Part shown: positions 43,410 through 51,458 of the stretch, one piece after another | Position numbering within the stretch: position 1 is the first letter of the stretch | Layout of the letters: each line of letters starts with the position of its first letter | NCBI RefSeq assembly: GCF_001282685.1 | Contig: NZ_LN875035.1 | Location: forward strand, 1,220,250-1,284,249 | Reading direction: 5' to 3' | DNA: 64,000 nucleotides | Origin: Niameybacter massiliensis | Lineage (GTDB): Bacteria > Bacillota > Clostridia > Lachnospirales > Cellulosilyticaceae | The notes under the pieces: model-generated | The model's input: only the letters and a program-made list of their open reading frames with translations | What the model was told of the DNA's origin: nothing | Database searches by the model: none | Translations under genes and position numbers: made by a program

Positions 43410-43468
43410 AAAAATAGGTCTTCTATAGCTTATGTTGTATCAACATTTTCAGCTACTAGAAGACCTAT
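43410..43468 (-). terminator. Strong terminator of an unannotated small transcript
   Basis: ATAGGTCTTCTA(G)TAGC pairs with GCTATAGAAGACCTAT (16 bp, one bulge) with an inner ATGTTG/CAACAT hairpin, followed by five T on the minus strand. No known gene lies directly upstream on that strand, other than the 16-codon ORF described below. Confidence 0.85.
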
Positions 43469-43504
43469 GACTTTAATTTATTTTTCTATTTTATCTTCTA
43501 GAAG

Positions 43505-43555
43505 CTATAAGATTTTTTTACGATTTTCTGTTACATAGCTTACTCTTTTTGTCAT
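43505..43555 (-). CDS. 16-residue basic peptide ORF within the small transcript
   Basis: ATG at 43553-43555 follows GAGG by seven bases; the product is MTKRVSYVTENRKKIL, ending in TAG. Eight more sense codons (LLEDKIEK) follow in frame before a TAA. It could be a functional small protein, a leader peptide or a remnant of a longer gene. It is basic and soluble, with no membrane segment. Confidence 0.4.
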   Translation of the reverse strand: MTKRVSYVTENRKKIL

Positions 43556-43589
43556 TTATAGACCTCTATCTCCTATCCTATATGGCTTC

Positions 43590-43618
43590 ATTATAAAAAA
43601 TGCTTATTTCAGCGTCAA
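43590..43618 (-). promoter_or_regulatory. Consensus promoter of the small transcript
   Basis: On the minus strand TTGACG (43613-43618), exactly 17 bases, then TATAAT (43590-43595). This is among the best sigma-A promoters in the window. Confidence 0.78.
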
Positions 43619-43754
43619 TGTAAATATGCAATCAATTTGTAAATTCGCCTTACCTTTTAATCTCCAAAATTCCCCTTTATAATAGATTAAATATTATTTA
43701 TACTATATAATAACATTTGTTCAAATTATTTATTTTCAAAAAAGGAGACTTAAT

Positions 43755-44369
43755 ATGACTACATCACTTAAATCCCATTGGGGAATCGACTTAAATAGCC
43801 GCTTTGTTAACAAAAACAGCGACACACTTTGCGTTATTTTACCTGGTATCGCTTACTATCTTGATCGTTCTTACTTAGATTACTCAAAACAACTTTCATG
43901 CGAACTTGGTTTTGATACATTAGAAGTTGAATATGGCTTCCAAACTGCAAAAGCTGCTTTTTCTGTTCCTGACGAATTTGATATCATTGTAAAAGAAACT
44001 ATTCAAGTTGTAGAATCTAAACTTGAAAAAGAATACAAAAAAATTGTTATCATTGGTAAAAGCATCGGTACATGCGTTCAAATTGCACTTAATAAACATC
44101 TTGAAGGTAAAGATATCACTAACATCTACATTAGCCCAATCGACAAAACTGTAGGCCTTGGTATTACAGAAAATGCTTTTGTGATCACAAGTTCAAGTGA
44201 TCCACTTTTATCTAATGAAAATTTTGAAAGCCTTAAAACTATTGCTGGTATTACATTAACAAACGTTGAAGGTGCAAACCATGCACTTGATTTAGAAAAC
44301 AATGTATTAGGTACTATTGATGCATTAAAAACTTACATTCAAGATGCACGTACTTTCCTTACAAAATAA
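43755..44369 (+). CDS. Alpha/beta hydrolase-fold protein
   Basis: A 204-residue protein with the nucleophile elbow GKSIGT (Ser at ~113), a plausible acid in SSSDPLL and a histidine in GANHALDL, the normal order for a serine hydrolase. No signal peptide. Codon choice is biased to C-ending codons for Asn, Ile and Tyr compared with neighbours, suggesting high expression. Ribosome site AAAGGAG. It lies 69 bases before marR in the same direction; it may be a target of the same regulation. Substrate unknown. Confidence 0.75.
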   Translation: MTTSLKSHWGIDLNSRFVNKNSDTLCVILPGIAYYLDRSYLDYSKQLSCELGFDTLEVEYGFQTAKAAFSVPDEFDIIVKETIQVVESKLEKEYKKIVIIGKSIGTCVQIALNKHLEGKDITNIYISPIDKTVGLGITENAFVITSSSDPLLSNENFESLKTIAGITLTNVEGANHALDLENNVLGTIDALKTYIQDARTFLTK

Positions 44370-44438
44370 TCCTACTATCATTGCGTAGTTATGATACACT
44401 AGTACTATTAATAAAATATTCAATAAAGGTTGTGTCAT

Positions 44439-44897
44439 ATGAAGTTATACGAAGATGAAGGTATTGGACGCTATATTAGCCACCTTCATAGAATTGGAGC
44501 AAGTTTTCTCTCTAAAGAATATGAAAAATACGGTATAGGATCTGGCCAGTATTTATTCTTGCTTCAACTCTACCTAAAAGATGGTATTAGCCATGATGAA
44601 CTTACAGAAAAGGTCTCTGTTGATAAAGGTACAACGACTAGAGCTGTTAAGAAATTAGAAGAATCGGGATATGTTACCCTTGCACTCAACCAACAAGATA
44701 AACGTAAGTATCACATTTACCTTACCCCAAAAGCGCTGGAATCCAAAGAAGAAATTCTAAGCATTTCAAAAAAGTGGGAAGATCAGCTCTTAGGTTGTTT
44801 ATCTTCTACAGAAGTAGATAACCTATTTGCTCTACTTAGAAAGATCTCTACCAACAACTCTAGCTATTTTTCAAAATGTCGTAAAGATATACATTAG
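44439..44897 (+). CDS. MarR-family regulator
   Basis: This 152-residue protein has the MarR winged helix: HDELTEKVSVDKGTTTRAVKKLEESGYV (recognition helix) followed by the wing QQDKRKYHIYLT. I use the ATG at 44439 behind AAAGG; a TTG three codons earlier is possible. It precedes a MATE efflux gene whose promoter carries two copies of a TTGCGTNTNCAAC element, so it probably represses drug efflux until a toxic ligand binds. Confidence 0.9.
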   Translation: MKLYEDEGIGRYISHLHRIGASFLSKEYEKYGIGSGQYLFLLQLYLKDGISHDELTEKVSVDKGTTTRAVKKLEESGYVTLALNQQDKRKYHIYLTPKALESKEEILSISKKWEDQLLGCLSSTEVDNLFALLRKISTNNSSYFSKCRKDIH

Positions 44898-44940
44898 CAA
44901 GAAGCCCTAAAACATTTAGTAAATGTTTTAGGGCTTCTTG
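44898..44940 (+). terminator. Terminator between marR and the MATE gene
   Basis: A near-perfect 20-bp inverted repeat (CAAGAAGCCCTAAAACATTT and complement) with a short loop directly after the marR stop. It makes the MATE gene dependent on its own promoter. Confidence 0.82.
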
Positions 44941-44989
44941 TTGCGTTTACAACGTTTTTATGATAGTATCTTTTTATTGCGTATGCAAC
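44941..44989 (+). promoter_or_regulatory. MATE promoter with two MarR-type operators
   Basis: TTGCGTTTACAAC (44941-44953) and TTGCGTATGCAAC (44977-44989) agree at 11 of 13 positions, each with TTGC/GCAA- or GTTG/CAAC-type dyad symmetry. TTGCGT of the first doubles as the -35 box; TAGTAT (44964-44969) lies 17 bases on. The second site covers the expected start of transcription, an arrangement suited to repression. Confidence 0.7.
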
Positions 44990-45013
44990 AATATTGTAAA
45001 AAGGATGTGAACT

Positions 45014-46420
45014 ATGTCTAAAGACAACACTCAACAAGACCTGGGATCTGAAAGCATTATTAAATTGCTTATTAAGTTCTCTATTCCTGCAATTATTGGC
45101 ATGGTTGTGAATATGCTTTATAACGTAGTAGATCGTATGTATATAGGTAATATTCCTCATGTTGGTGGCCTTGCTATTACAGGTGTTGGTATCACTATGC
45201 CAGTTACACAAATTATTACAGGATTTGGAATGCTTGTAGGAATTGGTACCTGTGCAAGTATCTCTATTGCATTTGGTAAACAAAACCAAAAGGAAGCCCA
45301 ACGTTACTTAGGGAATGGACTTCTAGGGATTATCACCCTTAGTATTCTAGTTGCTGTATTAGGTAATTTATTTGCTGAACAAATCCTTACATTGTTTGGT
45401 GCTAGTGAAAACACACTCCCTTATGCACTAAGCTACATTCGTCCTCTTCTTTGGGGAACAATCTGTAACCTATTTGCTTTTGGACTCAACAATTCAATTC
45501 GTTCAGATGGTAATCCCAAACTTAGTATGCTCACTATGATCATTGGAGCTGCTATTAATATTATTTTAGACCCAATCTTTATCTTTGCACTTGGTCTAGG
45601 TATACAAGGTGCAGCTTATGCTACTGTAATCTCTCAATTTATTGCAGGTTGCTGGGTACTTTATTACTTTACTAAGAGTTCAAAGTCTTCTATTAAGATT
45701 ACATTAGAGGATATGAAGTTAGATTTAGGTATTATGAAAAATATTTTAGTCATTGGGCTTGCACCATTCTGCATGCAATTTGCAAGTAGTATTGTCTCTG
45801 TTATTGCAAACAAGTCTCTGATGATGCATGGTGGTGACTTAGCTATTGGGGCTATGGCTATTATCACTTCTATCTCAACCATTTATATCATGCCTATTTT
45901 TGGTATTAACCAAGGTGCACAACCTATTATTGGCTATAATTTTGGAGCAAATAAATTTGAACGTGTAAGACAAACTTATATGTACAGTCTTATTGTATCT
46001 ACAATCTTCCTTTTCATCAGCTTTATTTTCGTTCAAACGTTCCCTTATATAGCTGTTGGTATGTTTAATAACGATCCTGAACTTACTGAAATTACAGTAT
46101 CTGGTATGAGATTATTCTTACTCTCTATGCCTATCATTGGTATACAGATGACTGCTTCTAACTACTATCAAGCAGTTGGAAAAGCAAAAAAAGCTATGGT
46201 CATTAGCTTATCTCGACAAATTATTTTCCTTATTCCTTGTTTCTTAATTATTCCACGTTTCTTAGGACTTCAAGGTGTATGGTTAGCAGGACCAATTGCA
46301 GATTTACTTGCAATTGCTTTCTCAAGTATTTTTATCTTTAAAGAAATGCGTGAGTTAAAAAAAATGGCCAATGATCCTGAGCTAAGCATGAAATCAGCTA
46401 GCCCAGACTTAGTCGCCTAA
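45014..46420 (+). CDS. MATE-family multidrug efflux transporter
   Basis: A 468-residue protein with 12 membrane segments in two MatE halves. NMLYNVVDRMYIGNI near the N-terminus and INQGAQPIIGYNFGA in the second half are typical MATE motifs. It would export cationic drugs or dyes in exchange for sodium or protons. Ribosome site AAGGATG. It is controlled, by context, by the upstream MarR protein through the two operators in its promoter. Confidence 0.92.
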   Translation: MSKDNTQQDLGSESIIKLLIKFSIPAIIGMVVNMLYNVVDRMYIGNIPHVGGLAITGVGITMPVTQIITGFGMLVGIGTCASISIAFGKQNQKEAQRYLGNGLLGIITLSILVAVLGNLFAEQILTLFGASENTLPYALSYIRPLLWGTICNLFAFGLNNSIRSDGNPKLSMLTMIIGAAINIILDPIFIFALGLGIQGAAYATVISQFIAGCWVLYYFTKSSKSSIKITLEDMKLDLGIMKNILVIGLAPFCMQFASSIVSVIANKSLMMHGGDLAIGAMAIITSISTIYIMPIFGINQGAQPIIGYNFGANKFERVRQTYMYSLIVSTIFLFISFIFVQTFPYIAVGMFNNDPELTEITVSGMRLFLLSMPIIGIQMTASNYYQAVGKAKKAMVISLSRQIIFLIPCFLIIPRFLGLQGVWLAGPIADLLAIAFSSIFIFKEMRELKKMANDPELSMKSASPDLVA

Positions 46421-46429
46421 TTTATTTTT

Positions 46430-46483
46430 AAAAAAGCCATTATAATACTAACCTTTTGCAAGGTGTATTATAATGGCTTTTTT
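46430..46483. terminator. Bidirectional terminator, MATE / mscL
   Basis: A 19-bp inverted repeat (AAAAAAGCCATTATAATAC and complement) plus an inner ACC/GGT pair between convergent genes. Confidence 0.88.
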
Positions 46484-46493
46484 GCTATCTTTT

Positions 46494-46928
46494 TTATTGT
46501 GCTGACTTTTCTTGCTGTGCTTTTAGTAAATCTCTGATTTCGGTTAAAAGAATCTCCTCTTTAGTAGGTTTGGGCTCTTCTTTGGCTTTTTCCTGCTCCT
46601 TATGACTAAATCTACTAGCCATTTTATTCACTACTTTTACCATAATAAATATAGAAAGTGCAATAATAAAGAAATCTAATATAGTTTGGATAAACATACC
46701 ATAGTTAATCACTATAGGATCTAGCCCTTCCTTTGATGGATCAATCACCCACTTCCAATTGGTAAAACTAATCTGTCCAACCAATAAACTAATCATAGGC
46801 ATAATCATATCATTCACAAGAGAACTTACTACTTTGCTAAATCCACCCCCTATAATAACACCTACTGCCATGTCTAACACATTGCCTTTCATAGCAAATG
46901 CCTTAAATTCACTGATTGCCTTCTTCAT
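46494..46928 (-). CDS. mscL: Large-conductance mechanosensitive channel MscL
   Basis: A 144-residue protein of normal MscL length. The N-terminal FKAFAMKGNVLDMAVGVIIGGGFSKVV has the amphipathic helix and the first pore-lining membrane segment; a second segment lies at ~80-100 (FFIIALSIFIMVKVV) and a charged C-terminal helix at ~115-140. It forms a pentameric pore that opens on sudden osmotic down-shock. It complements the osmolyte importer elsewhere in the window. Confidence 0.95.
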   Translation of the reverse strand: MKKAISEFKAFAMKGNVLDMAVGVIIGGGFSKVVSSLVNDMIMPMISLLVGQISFTNWKWVIDPSKEGLDPIVINYGMFIQTILDFFIIALSIFIMVKVVNKMASRFSHKEQEKAKEEPKPTKEEILLTEIRDLLKAQQEKSAQ

Positions 46929-47022
46929 TTATAACTACCTCCCTTTGATTTTTAGGTTGTTTAATACGCTTATATCTTTTAAACTATATTTATCAAATTT
47001 TGTTTATATAAGGAATCAAACT

Positions 47023-48459
47023 ATGAAAAAATTTAAATATCCTATGCTGATTGCATTATGTATGTCTCTAATGCATCCATCACTTTTTGCAGCACCTATA
47101 GTAGAGCCACTATCACCTATTTTATCTAATCCCCTACATGAAGAGGAAGTGGCTATGGAGACATTAATCCTACCTAGAAACTTATACATTCTAGCTGGAG
47201 ATAATCATACACCATCACGCTTAACCCTCTATGATAGAAATATAGTCCTATCACCTTCTAATGCTTATACACTAACTACCCAATCAACTTTTGGTACACG
47301 TACGCTCGGTCGTTGGTTCTATGAGAGTCTTGGTGAGGATGTCCTCACGCTCTCTTCTCCTTCTGATCTCACCCTTACATTAAATACAGCCAAGAACACT
47401 CTTACTCAATCTATGACTGTAGAAGTCGTAGATACTACTGATACTACACCAGTAAGGCTTCTTGCTGTAGGTGATAGTCTTACACGTATGGGAAAATACA
47501 TTGAACATGTACAATCTATTCTTCCAAATGTAGAAACTGTGGGCACCATTACTTATAAGGGTGAAACTATCCAAAGAGAAGGTCGTGGTGGCTGGACCTT
47601 TAATAAATACTTTAATTATATCGGTTCTAGTGGCTATTTAGATAGCCCTTTTGTTTTCCCAACTTCTATCAGTGGTACTGCTTATAAAGGCAACACAGAT
47701 GATTGGAAAAAGGTCTGCGTAGCTAAACCTAGCGATACAACCTATGGAGGACTTCAAAAAGTTGCCCGTGGTTGGCAAGAGTCTGGCCCTTATCTTTATG
47801 ATACCAATGGCTACTACAAATATCCTAGTCTTGGGGATGTAATGGTAGATCCCAGCTTACCTGAAGGCTCTAAATGGATAGAATGGAACGGTACTTCTTG
47901 GGTACCTCTTCCCATCCAACCTACTGAATTTGAAGTAAACTTTACAAAATATATGGAGCGTTTTGCTATAGCCTATCCAACTGGTGCCCCAACTCATATT
48001 AGTATTCTACTTGGTGCAAATGACTTTGGTACACATGATACACTTATGGATATGCCAGGTTTCCTTCATTATTTAGAACAATTCATTGCTTCTATCCATG
48101 CTTATGATCCATCTATTCATATCATTATTTGCACACCAACCCTTGCACCTCATGAGAATATGCTAACAGGAGATACAAGCAACTACTACCGCTATAATCG
48201 TAATATGAAGCTTGCTACTCATTATCTTTTACAAACTTATGACAATGATAAAAGCTTAGCTAGAAATATTTATATTGCACCTATGACCCTTACATTAGAC
48301 ACGGCTAATGGCTTTGACTATAAAACAACTGAGGTTGAAATAGATGGTGTCCTTACTACTCAAGTCATAGCTAAAAACAGCATTCATCCAAATGAATACG
48401 GAAATATTCTAATGGGCAATACTTTAGCAGCTGTTATACAAAAGTTTAGAACAAAATAA
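47023..48459 (+). CDS. Secreted SGNH/GDSL hydrolase
   Basis: A 478-residue protein with a signal peptide (~1-23, ending LFAA), an N-terminal beta-rich region (~35-140) and an SGNH hydrolase domain (~145-478). Block I is LAVGDSLTRMG (catalytic Ser), block III LLGANDFG (Gly/Asn oxyanion) and block V NSIHPNEYG (Asp/His-type, here S-x-H). It probably deacetylates or de-esterifies plant or envelope glycans. The ATG at 47023 is taken because the signal peptide begins there; the open frame upstream overlaps mscL on the other strand and is not credible. Confidence 0.86.
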   Translation: MKKFKYPMLIALCMSLMHPSLFAAPIVEPLSPILSNPLHEEEVAMETLILPRNLYILAGDNHTPSRLTLYDRNIVLSPSNAYTLTTQSTFGTRTLGRWFYESLGEDVLTLSSPSDLTLTLNTAKNTLTQSMTVEVVDTTDTTPVRLLAVGDSLTRMGKYIEHVQSILPNVETVGTITYKGETIQREGRGGWTFNKYFNYIGSSGYLDSPFVFPTSISGTAYKGNTDDWKKVCVAKPSDTTYGGLQKVARGWQESGPYLYDTNGYYKYPSLGDVMVDPSLPEGSKWIEWNGTSWVPLPIQPTEFEVNFTKYMERFAIAYPTGAPTHISILLGANDFGTHDTLMDMPGFLHYLEQFIASIHAYDPSIHIIICTPTLAPHENMLTGDTSNYYRYNRNMKLATHYLLQTYDNDKSLARNIYIAPMTLTLDTANGFDYKTTEVEIDGVLTTQVIAKNSIHPNEYGNILMGNTLAAVIQKFRTK

Positions 48460-48481
48460 AAGGAGGGCATGCCCTCCTTTT
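48458..48481. terminator. Bidirectional terminator, SGNH hydrolase / arsC-like
   Basis: A perfect 24-bp palindrome AAAAGGAGGGCA/TGCCCTCCTTTT that overlaps the hydrolase stop codon; T runs on both sides. Confidence 0.88.
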
Positions 48482-48489
48482 ATTTTGCT

Positions 48490-48831
48490 CTAGTTCCATG
48501 CTTTCCAAACTTCTGCCTGATAACCAATTGTAGCTTGTTTTCCATTACGTACCATAGGAGTTTTAAGTATCTGTTGATTTTCTAGTACCTTTTCTAATTT
48601 GCTTGCTTCATCAATATATTTTACAAGTGCAAGTGCATCTTGATCTTTACAATCAGGATCTAACATATTTTCTAGCCCACCTACAGCTTGCTTCACACTA
48701 TTAAGTTCTCCCTTACTCATTTCTTTTGCTTTCATATCCACAAATTGATATTTTACACCTCGTTCTTTAAAATAACGTTCTGCTTTCTTCGTATCGAAGC
48801 ATTTTTTAGTTCCAAATATTTGTATGTTCAT
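48490..48831 (-). CDS. ArsC/Spx-fold protein
   Basis: A 113-residue thioredoxin-like protein of the ArsC family. The active loop is TKKCFDTKKAERYF, with one cysteine (Cys11) and no CxxC partner, like YffB and arsenate-reductase-type proteins rather than Spx with CxxC. The C-terminal KTPMVRNGKQATIGY holds the conserved cis-proline and arginine. Real arsenate reduction is uncertain because no ars genes are nearby. Confidence 0.85.
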   Translation of the reverse strand: MNIQIFGTKKCFDTKKAERYFKERGVKYQFVDMKAKEMSKGELNSVKQAVGGLENMLDPDCKDQDALALVKYIDEASKLEKVLENQQILKTPMVRNGKQATIGYQAEVWKAWN

Positions 48832-49061
48832 TATTTATAATTCCTTCTTTTTATATGTATTTTTATAAAACCTATCATATCATAAAATCTCCTTCTTTAT
48901 TAATATTATCATCTTTAATTAGCTCTATTTATTTCTATTTAAAGATGAATAATATTCTCATTAATGATATAATGTCTTCTTTAGGGCAAACTACTTAAGA
49001 CCTATAATTCTAATAATTTATATAACCATACAGAAATACTGACTTAATATAGGAGACTTAC

Positions 49062-51374
49062 ATGGAAATTTCTAAAAAAATAAATAAACGCCTTACTCGT
49101 ACTACTTCTATTATTATCCCTATTTTTATTATTATCATCATAATCCTTATAACTTATGGTTCTAATAAAATATCGAGTTTTACTACAGCTTCACATTATC
49201 GTCAGCTTACAGAAGATGTGCAAAACTATTCTAGTATTTTAAAAGCAGTTACCCAGCAAGTTGGTGCTGATGAGGAAATCATACACTTTTTGGATCATTT
49301 CCTCACAACTGAAAGTATAGACCAAAAAAATTTTCTAGCACTCAAAAATCAGATTGCGTTGTATGAAAATATTTTACAACCTATTACTTTTATTAACACT
49401 ATTAATATTGTAAGTTTGCCCGGCCAATATCTTGTTTCTAGTGGAACACTCTTTGAAGACTTCGATGTGACTAAACGCCCTTGGTTTAAAGAAGAATACC
49501 TAGATAATTATCAAGATCCTATTATTACATCTGCACATAAAGATTATACAACTGGTAAATATGCTATTAGCATTATTAAATTTATCTACTCTAATCATAC
49601 GAATACTCTTTCTGGTGTGGTAATTCTAGATATTTTTATTGATGACTTATTAGATTCTATGGATAAAAGCTTTTATTTAGGAACGCTTAAGTCTTATCTC
49701 AATACTGGAAATGGAATGTATTTATCTAGGAATGGTCTCTATACATTAGACGAAATTCCTACACAAGATACTTTTATTTATTCTGATACCATTCTAGATA
49801 ATAAAGTTGATATTTTATTTGCTTTTGACAAAAGTTCACTCATTTATAGTAAATACGTTAAACAAGTGACCCATACAACTATTGTTATATTACTCAGTAT
49901 AGGATGTATTCTATTATTTACTTTAACACGTCTTATGAGCTTTATTATTGCTCCTCTTACAAATTCTCTAGATCATTTAAAAATACTTTTAAAGAACTTA
50001 GAAAAAAATAATTTTGAGCTAGAGCTAAATGATGAATTTGAGCAATTAGAATTTATTTCTGAGGCACTGAGTAAATCTTTTGACAAAAAAGTTCAATCCC
50101 TTATTTATTATGATGAACTAACAGGCCTACCTAATAGAAAAATGTTATTCAAACTTACTACCAAACTTATCAAAAAGGAGCAAAGCTTTGCCTTACTTTT
50201 TATTGATTTAAACAAGTTTAAATATATAAATGATTTATTTGGTCATACAGCTGGTGATGAATTACTTATTAGTTTTAGTCGTGCATTAGAAGATGTTTTT
50301 GCAGATAAAGGTATCGTAACTAGATATTCTGGTGATGAATTTGTTATTATCTATGATCGTTATACTTGTAAAAAAGACTTATTGGATTTTTATAACTTTA
50401 CAGTTATTCCAACATTCACTAAGCCCATTTATTTTAATCAACATCATGCAGTGGTTGAATTCTCAGCTGGAGCTGCGATCTACCCAAATGATGCTACAAC
50501 CTTTGATGATCTTATACGCAAAAGTGATTTTATTATGTATCATTGTAAAAAGAACGACCCTAGCAAAGGCCTCATCTTCTTTGACCCTATGCTTTATGCA
50601 ACAAATCTTAAAGTAGAAGATATAAAAATGGAGTTAAAACAAGCACTCTCTAAAGATGAATTTTTAATTCATTATCAGCCCATCGTAGGTAAAGACCAAT
50701 CCATTCATAAGATAGAAGCCTTACTTAGATGGCGTAGTGAAAAATATGGTTTTGTTGCTCCTAGTGATTTTATTCTCTATGCAGAAGAAACCGGTGCAAT
50801 TATTTCAATAGGTTATTGGATTATAGAAGAAATTTGTAAAAACTTTAATCCCCTTAGCCAAACGGATAGACTACTTCAAATCAGTATTAATGTATCTCCT
50901 ATTCAATTAATGGATATACATTTTACACAGACTATAAAAAAGATTGCTGAGAAGTATTCTATGGATTTTAGTAACTTATGCTTTGAAATTACAGAATCTG
51001 TAGTTCTTGACGAAAATATGGTTGTCTACGATAACCTACATGCACTACACAATTTAGGTATAACCATTGCTTTAGACGACTTTGGAACAGGTTATTCATC
51101 TTTCAACTATTTACGCAAATATCAGTTAGATATTCTGAAAATCGATCGTATCTTTATTCAAGATTCATCTAATAAATATTTGAATATTGTTAAAAATATC
51201 AATGATATCGCTCATTTACTGGGTATGGAAGTTGTCATCGAAGGTGTTGAAACTAAAGAGCAGTTTGATGTTTTAAATAATATGGGCTGTGACTATTTTC
51301 AAGGGTACTACTTCTCTCATCCTGTAACATTAGAAGAATTGAAGCACTTAACCACTAAATCTATCCCTCATTAA
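49062..51374 (+). CDS. Cache-GGDEF-EAL signalling protein, probable c-di-GMP phosphodiesterase
   Basis: A 770-residue protein: membrane segment (~17-37), extracellular double-Cache sensor (~40-265), second membrane segment (~270-290), GGDEF domain (~345-495) and EAL domain (~520-765). The GGDEF motif is degenerate (SGDEF), so cyclase activity is doubtful. The EAL domain keeps EALLRW, INVSP, FEITES, DDFGTGYS, KIDR, EGVE and YFQGYYFSHP, all residues needed for catalysis. It should degrade cyclic di-GMP under control of an external small molecule. It opposes the cyclase at 7-9 kb. Ribosome site TAGGAG. Confidence 0.9.
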   Translation: MEISKKINKRLTRTTSIIIPIFIIIIIILITYGSNKISSFTTASHYRQLTEDVQNYSSILKAVTQQVGADEEIIHFLDHFLTTESIDQKNFLALKNQIALYENILQPITFINTINIVSLPGQYLVSSGTLFEDFDVTKRPWFKEEYLDNYQDPIITSAHKDYTTGKYAISIIKFIYSNHTNTLSGVVILDIFIDDLLDSMDKSFYLGTLKSYLNTGNGMYLSRNGLYTLDEIPTQDTFIYSDTILDNKVDILFAFDKSSLIYSKYVKQVTHTTIVILLSIGCILLFTLTRLMSFIIAPLTNSLDHLKILLKNLEKNNFELELNDEFEQLEFISEALSKSFDKKVQSLIYYDELTGLPNRKMLFKLTTKLIKKEQSFALLFIDLNKFKYINDLFGHTAGDELLISFSRALEDVFADKGIVTRYSGDEFVIIYDRYTCKKDLLDFYNFTVIPTFTKPIYFNQHHAVVEFSAGAAIYPNDATTFDDLIRKSDFIMYHCKKNDPSKGLIFFDPMLYATNLKVEDIKMELKQALSKDEFLIHYQPIVGKDQSIHKIEALLRWRSEKYGFVAPSDFILYAEETGAIISIGYWIIEEICKNFNPLSQTDRLLQISINVSPIQLMDIHFTQTIKKIAEKYSMDFSNLCFEITESVVLDENMVVYDNLHALHNLGITIALDDFGTGYSSFNYLRKYQLDILKIDRIFIQDSSNKYLNIVKNINDIAHLLGMEVVIEGVETKEQFDVLNNMGCDYFQGYYFSHPVTLEELKHLTTKSIPH

Positions 51375-51391
51375 TTTGTAATAATTATAAT

Positions 51392-51448
51392 AAAGAAAAG
51401 AGTCAATAAAACGAGAATACATCTCTCACTTTATTGACTCTTTTCTTT
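51392..51448. terminator. Bidirectional terminator, phosphodiesterase / VWA operon
   Basis: A perfect 19-bp inverted repeat (AAAGAAAAGAGTCAATAAA and complement) between convergent genes, with a 19-base loop. Confidence 0.88.
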
Positions 51449-51458
51449 GCTATTTTCC

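Larger units (their letters stand above)
43409..43583 (-). ncRNA. Candidate small RNA or small mRNA, about 175 nt
   Basis: A canonical promoter (see 43590-43618) would start transcription near 43583, and a strong terminator would end it near 43409. Between them lies only a 16-codon ORF with a plausible ribosome site. The 3' half holds CTTCTAGAAG and a second CTTCTAG that could give alternative folds. It is convergent with the HAD gene's upstream region and divergent from the alpha/beta hydrolase. It matches no RNA family I recognise. Confidence 0.6.

Noticed and set aside
44894-45301. 135-codon minus-strand frame under the MATE gene, Asn/His/Cys rich
   Set aside because: Antisense to a clear MATE coding region and its promoter; composition typical of shadow frames.
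46759-47022. N-terminal extension of the SGNH hydrolase frame by 88 codons
   Set aside because: It overlaps mscL on the other strand and places the signal peptide internally; the ATG at 47023 begins a normal signal peptide.
48490-48831. ArsC-like gene taken as evidence for arsenic resistance
   Set aside because: Only one active cysteine, and no arsR, arsB or acr3 nearby; the family has many members of other function.
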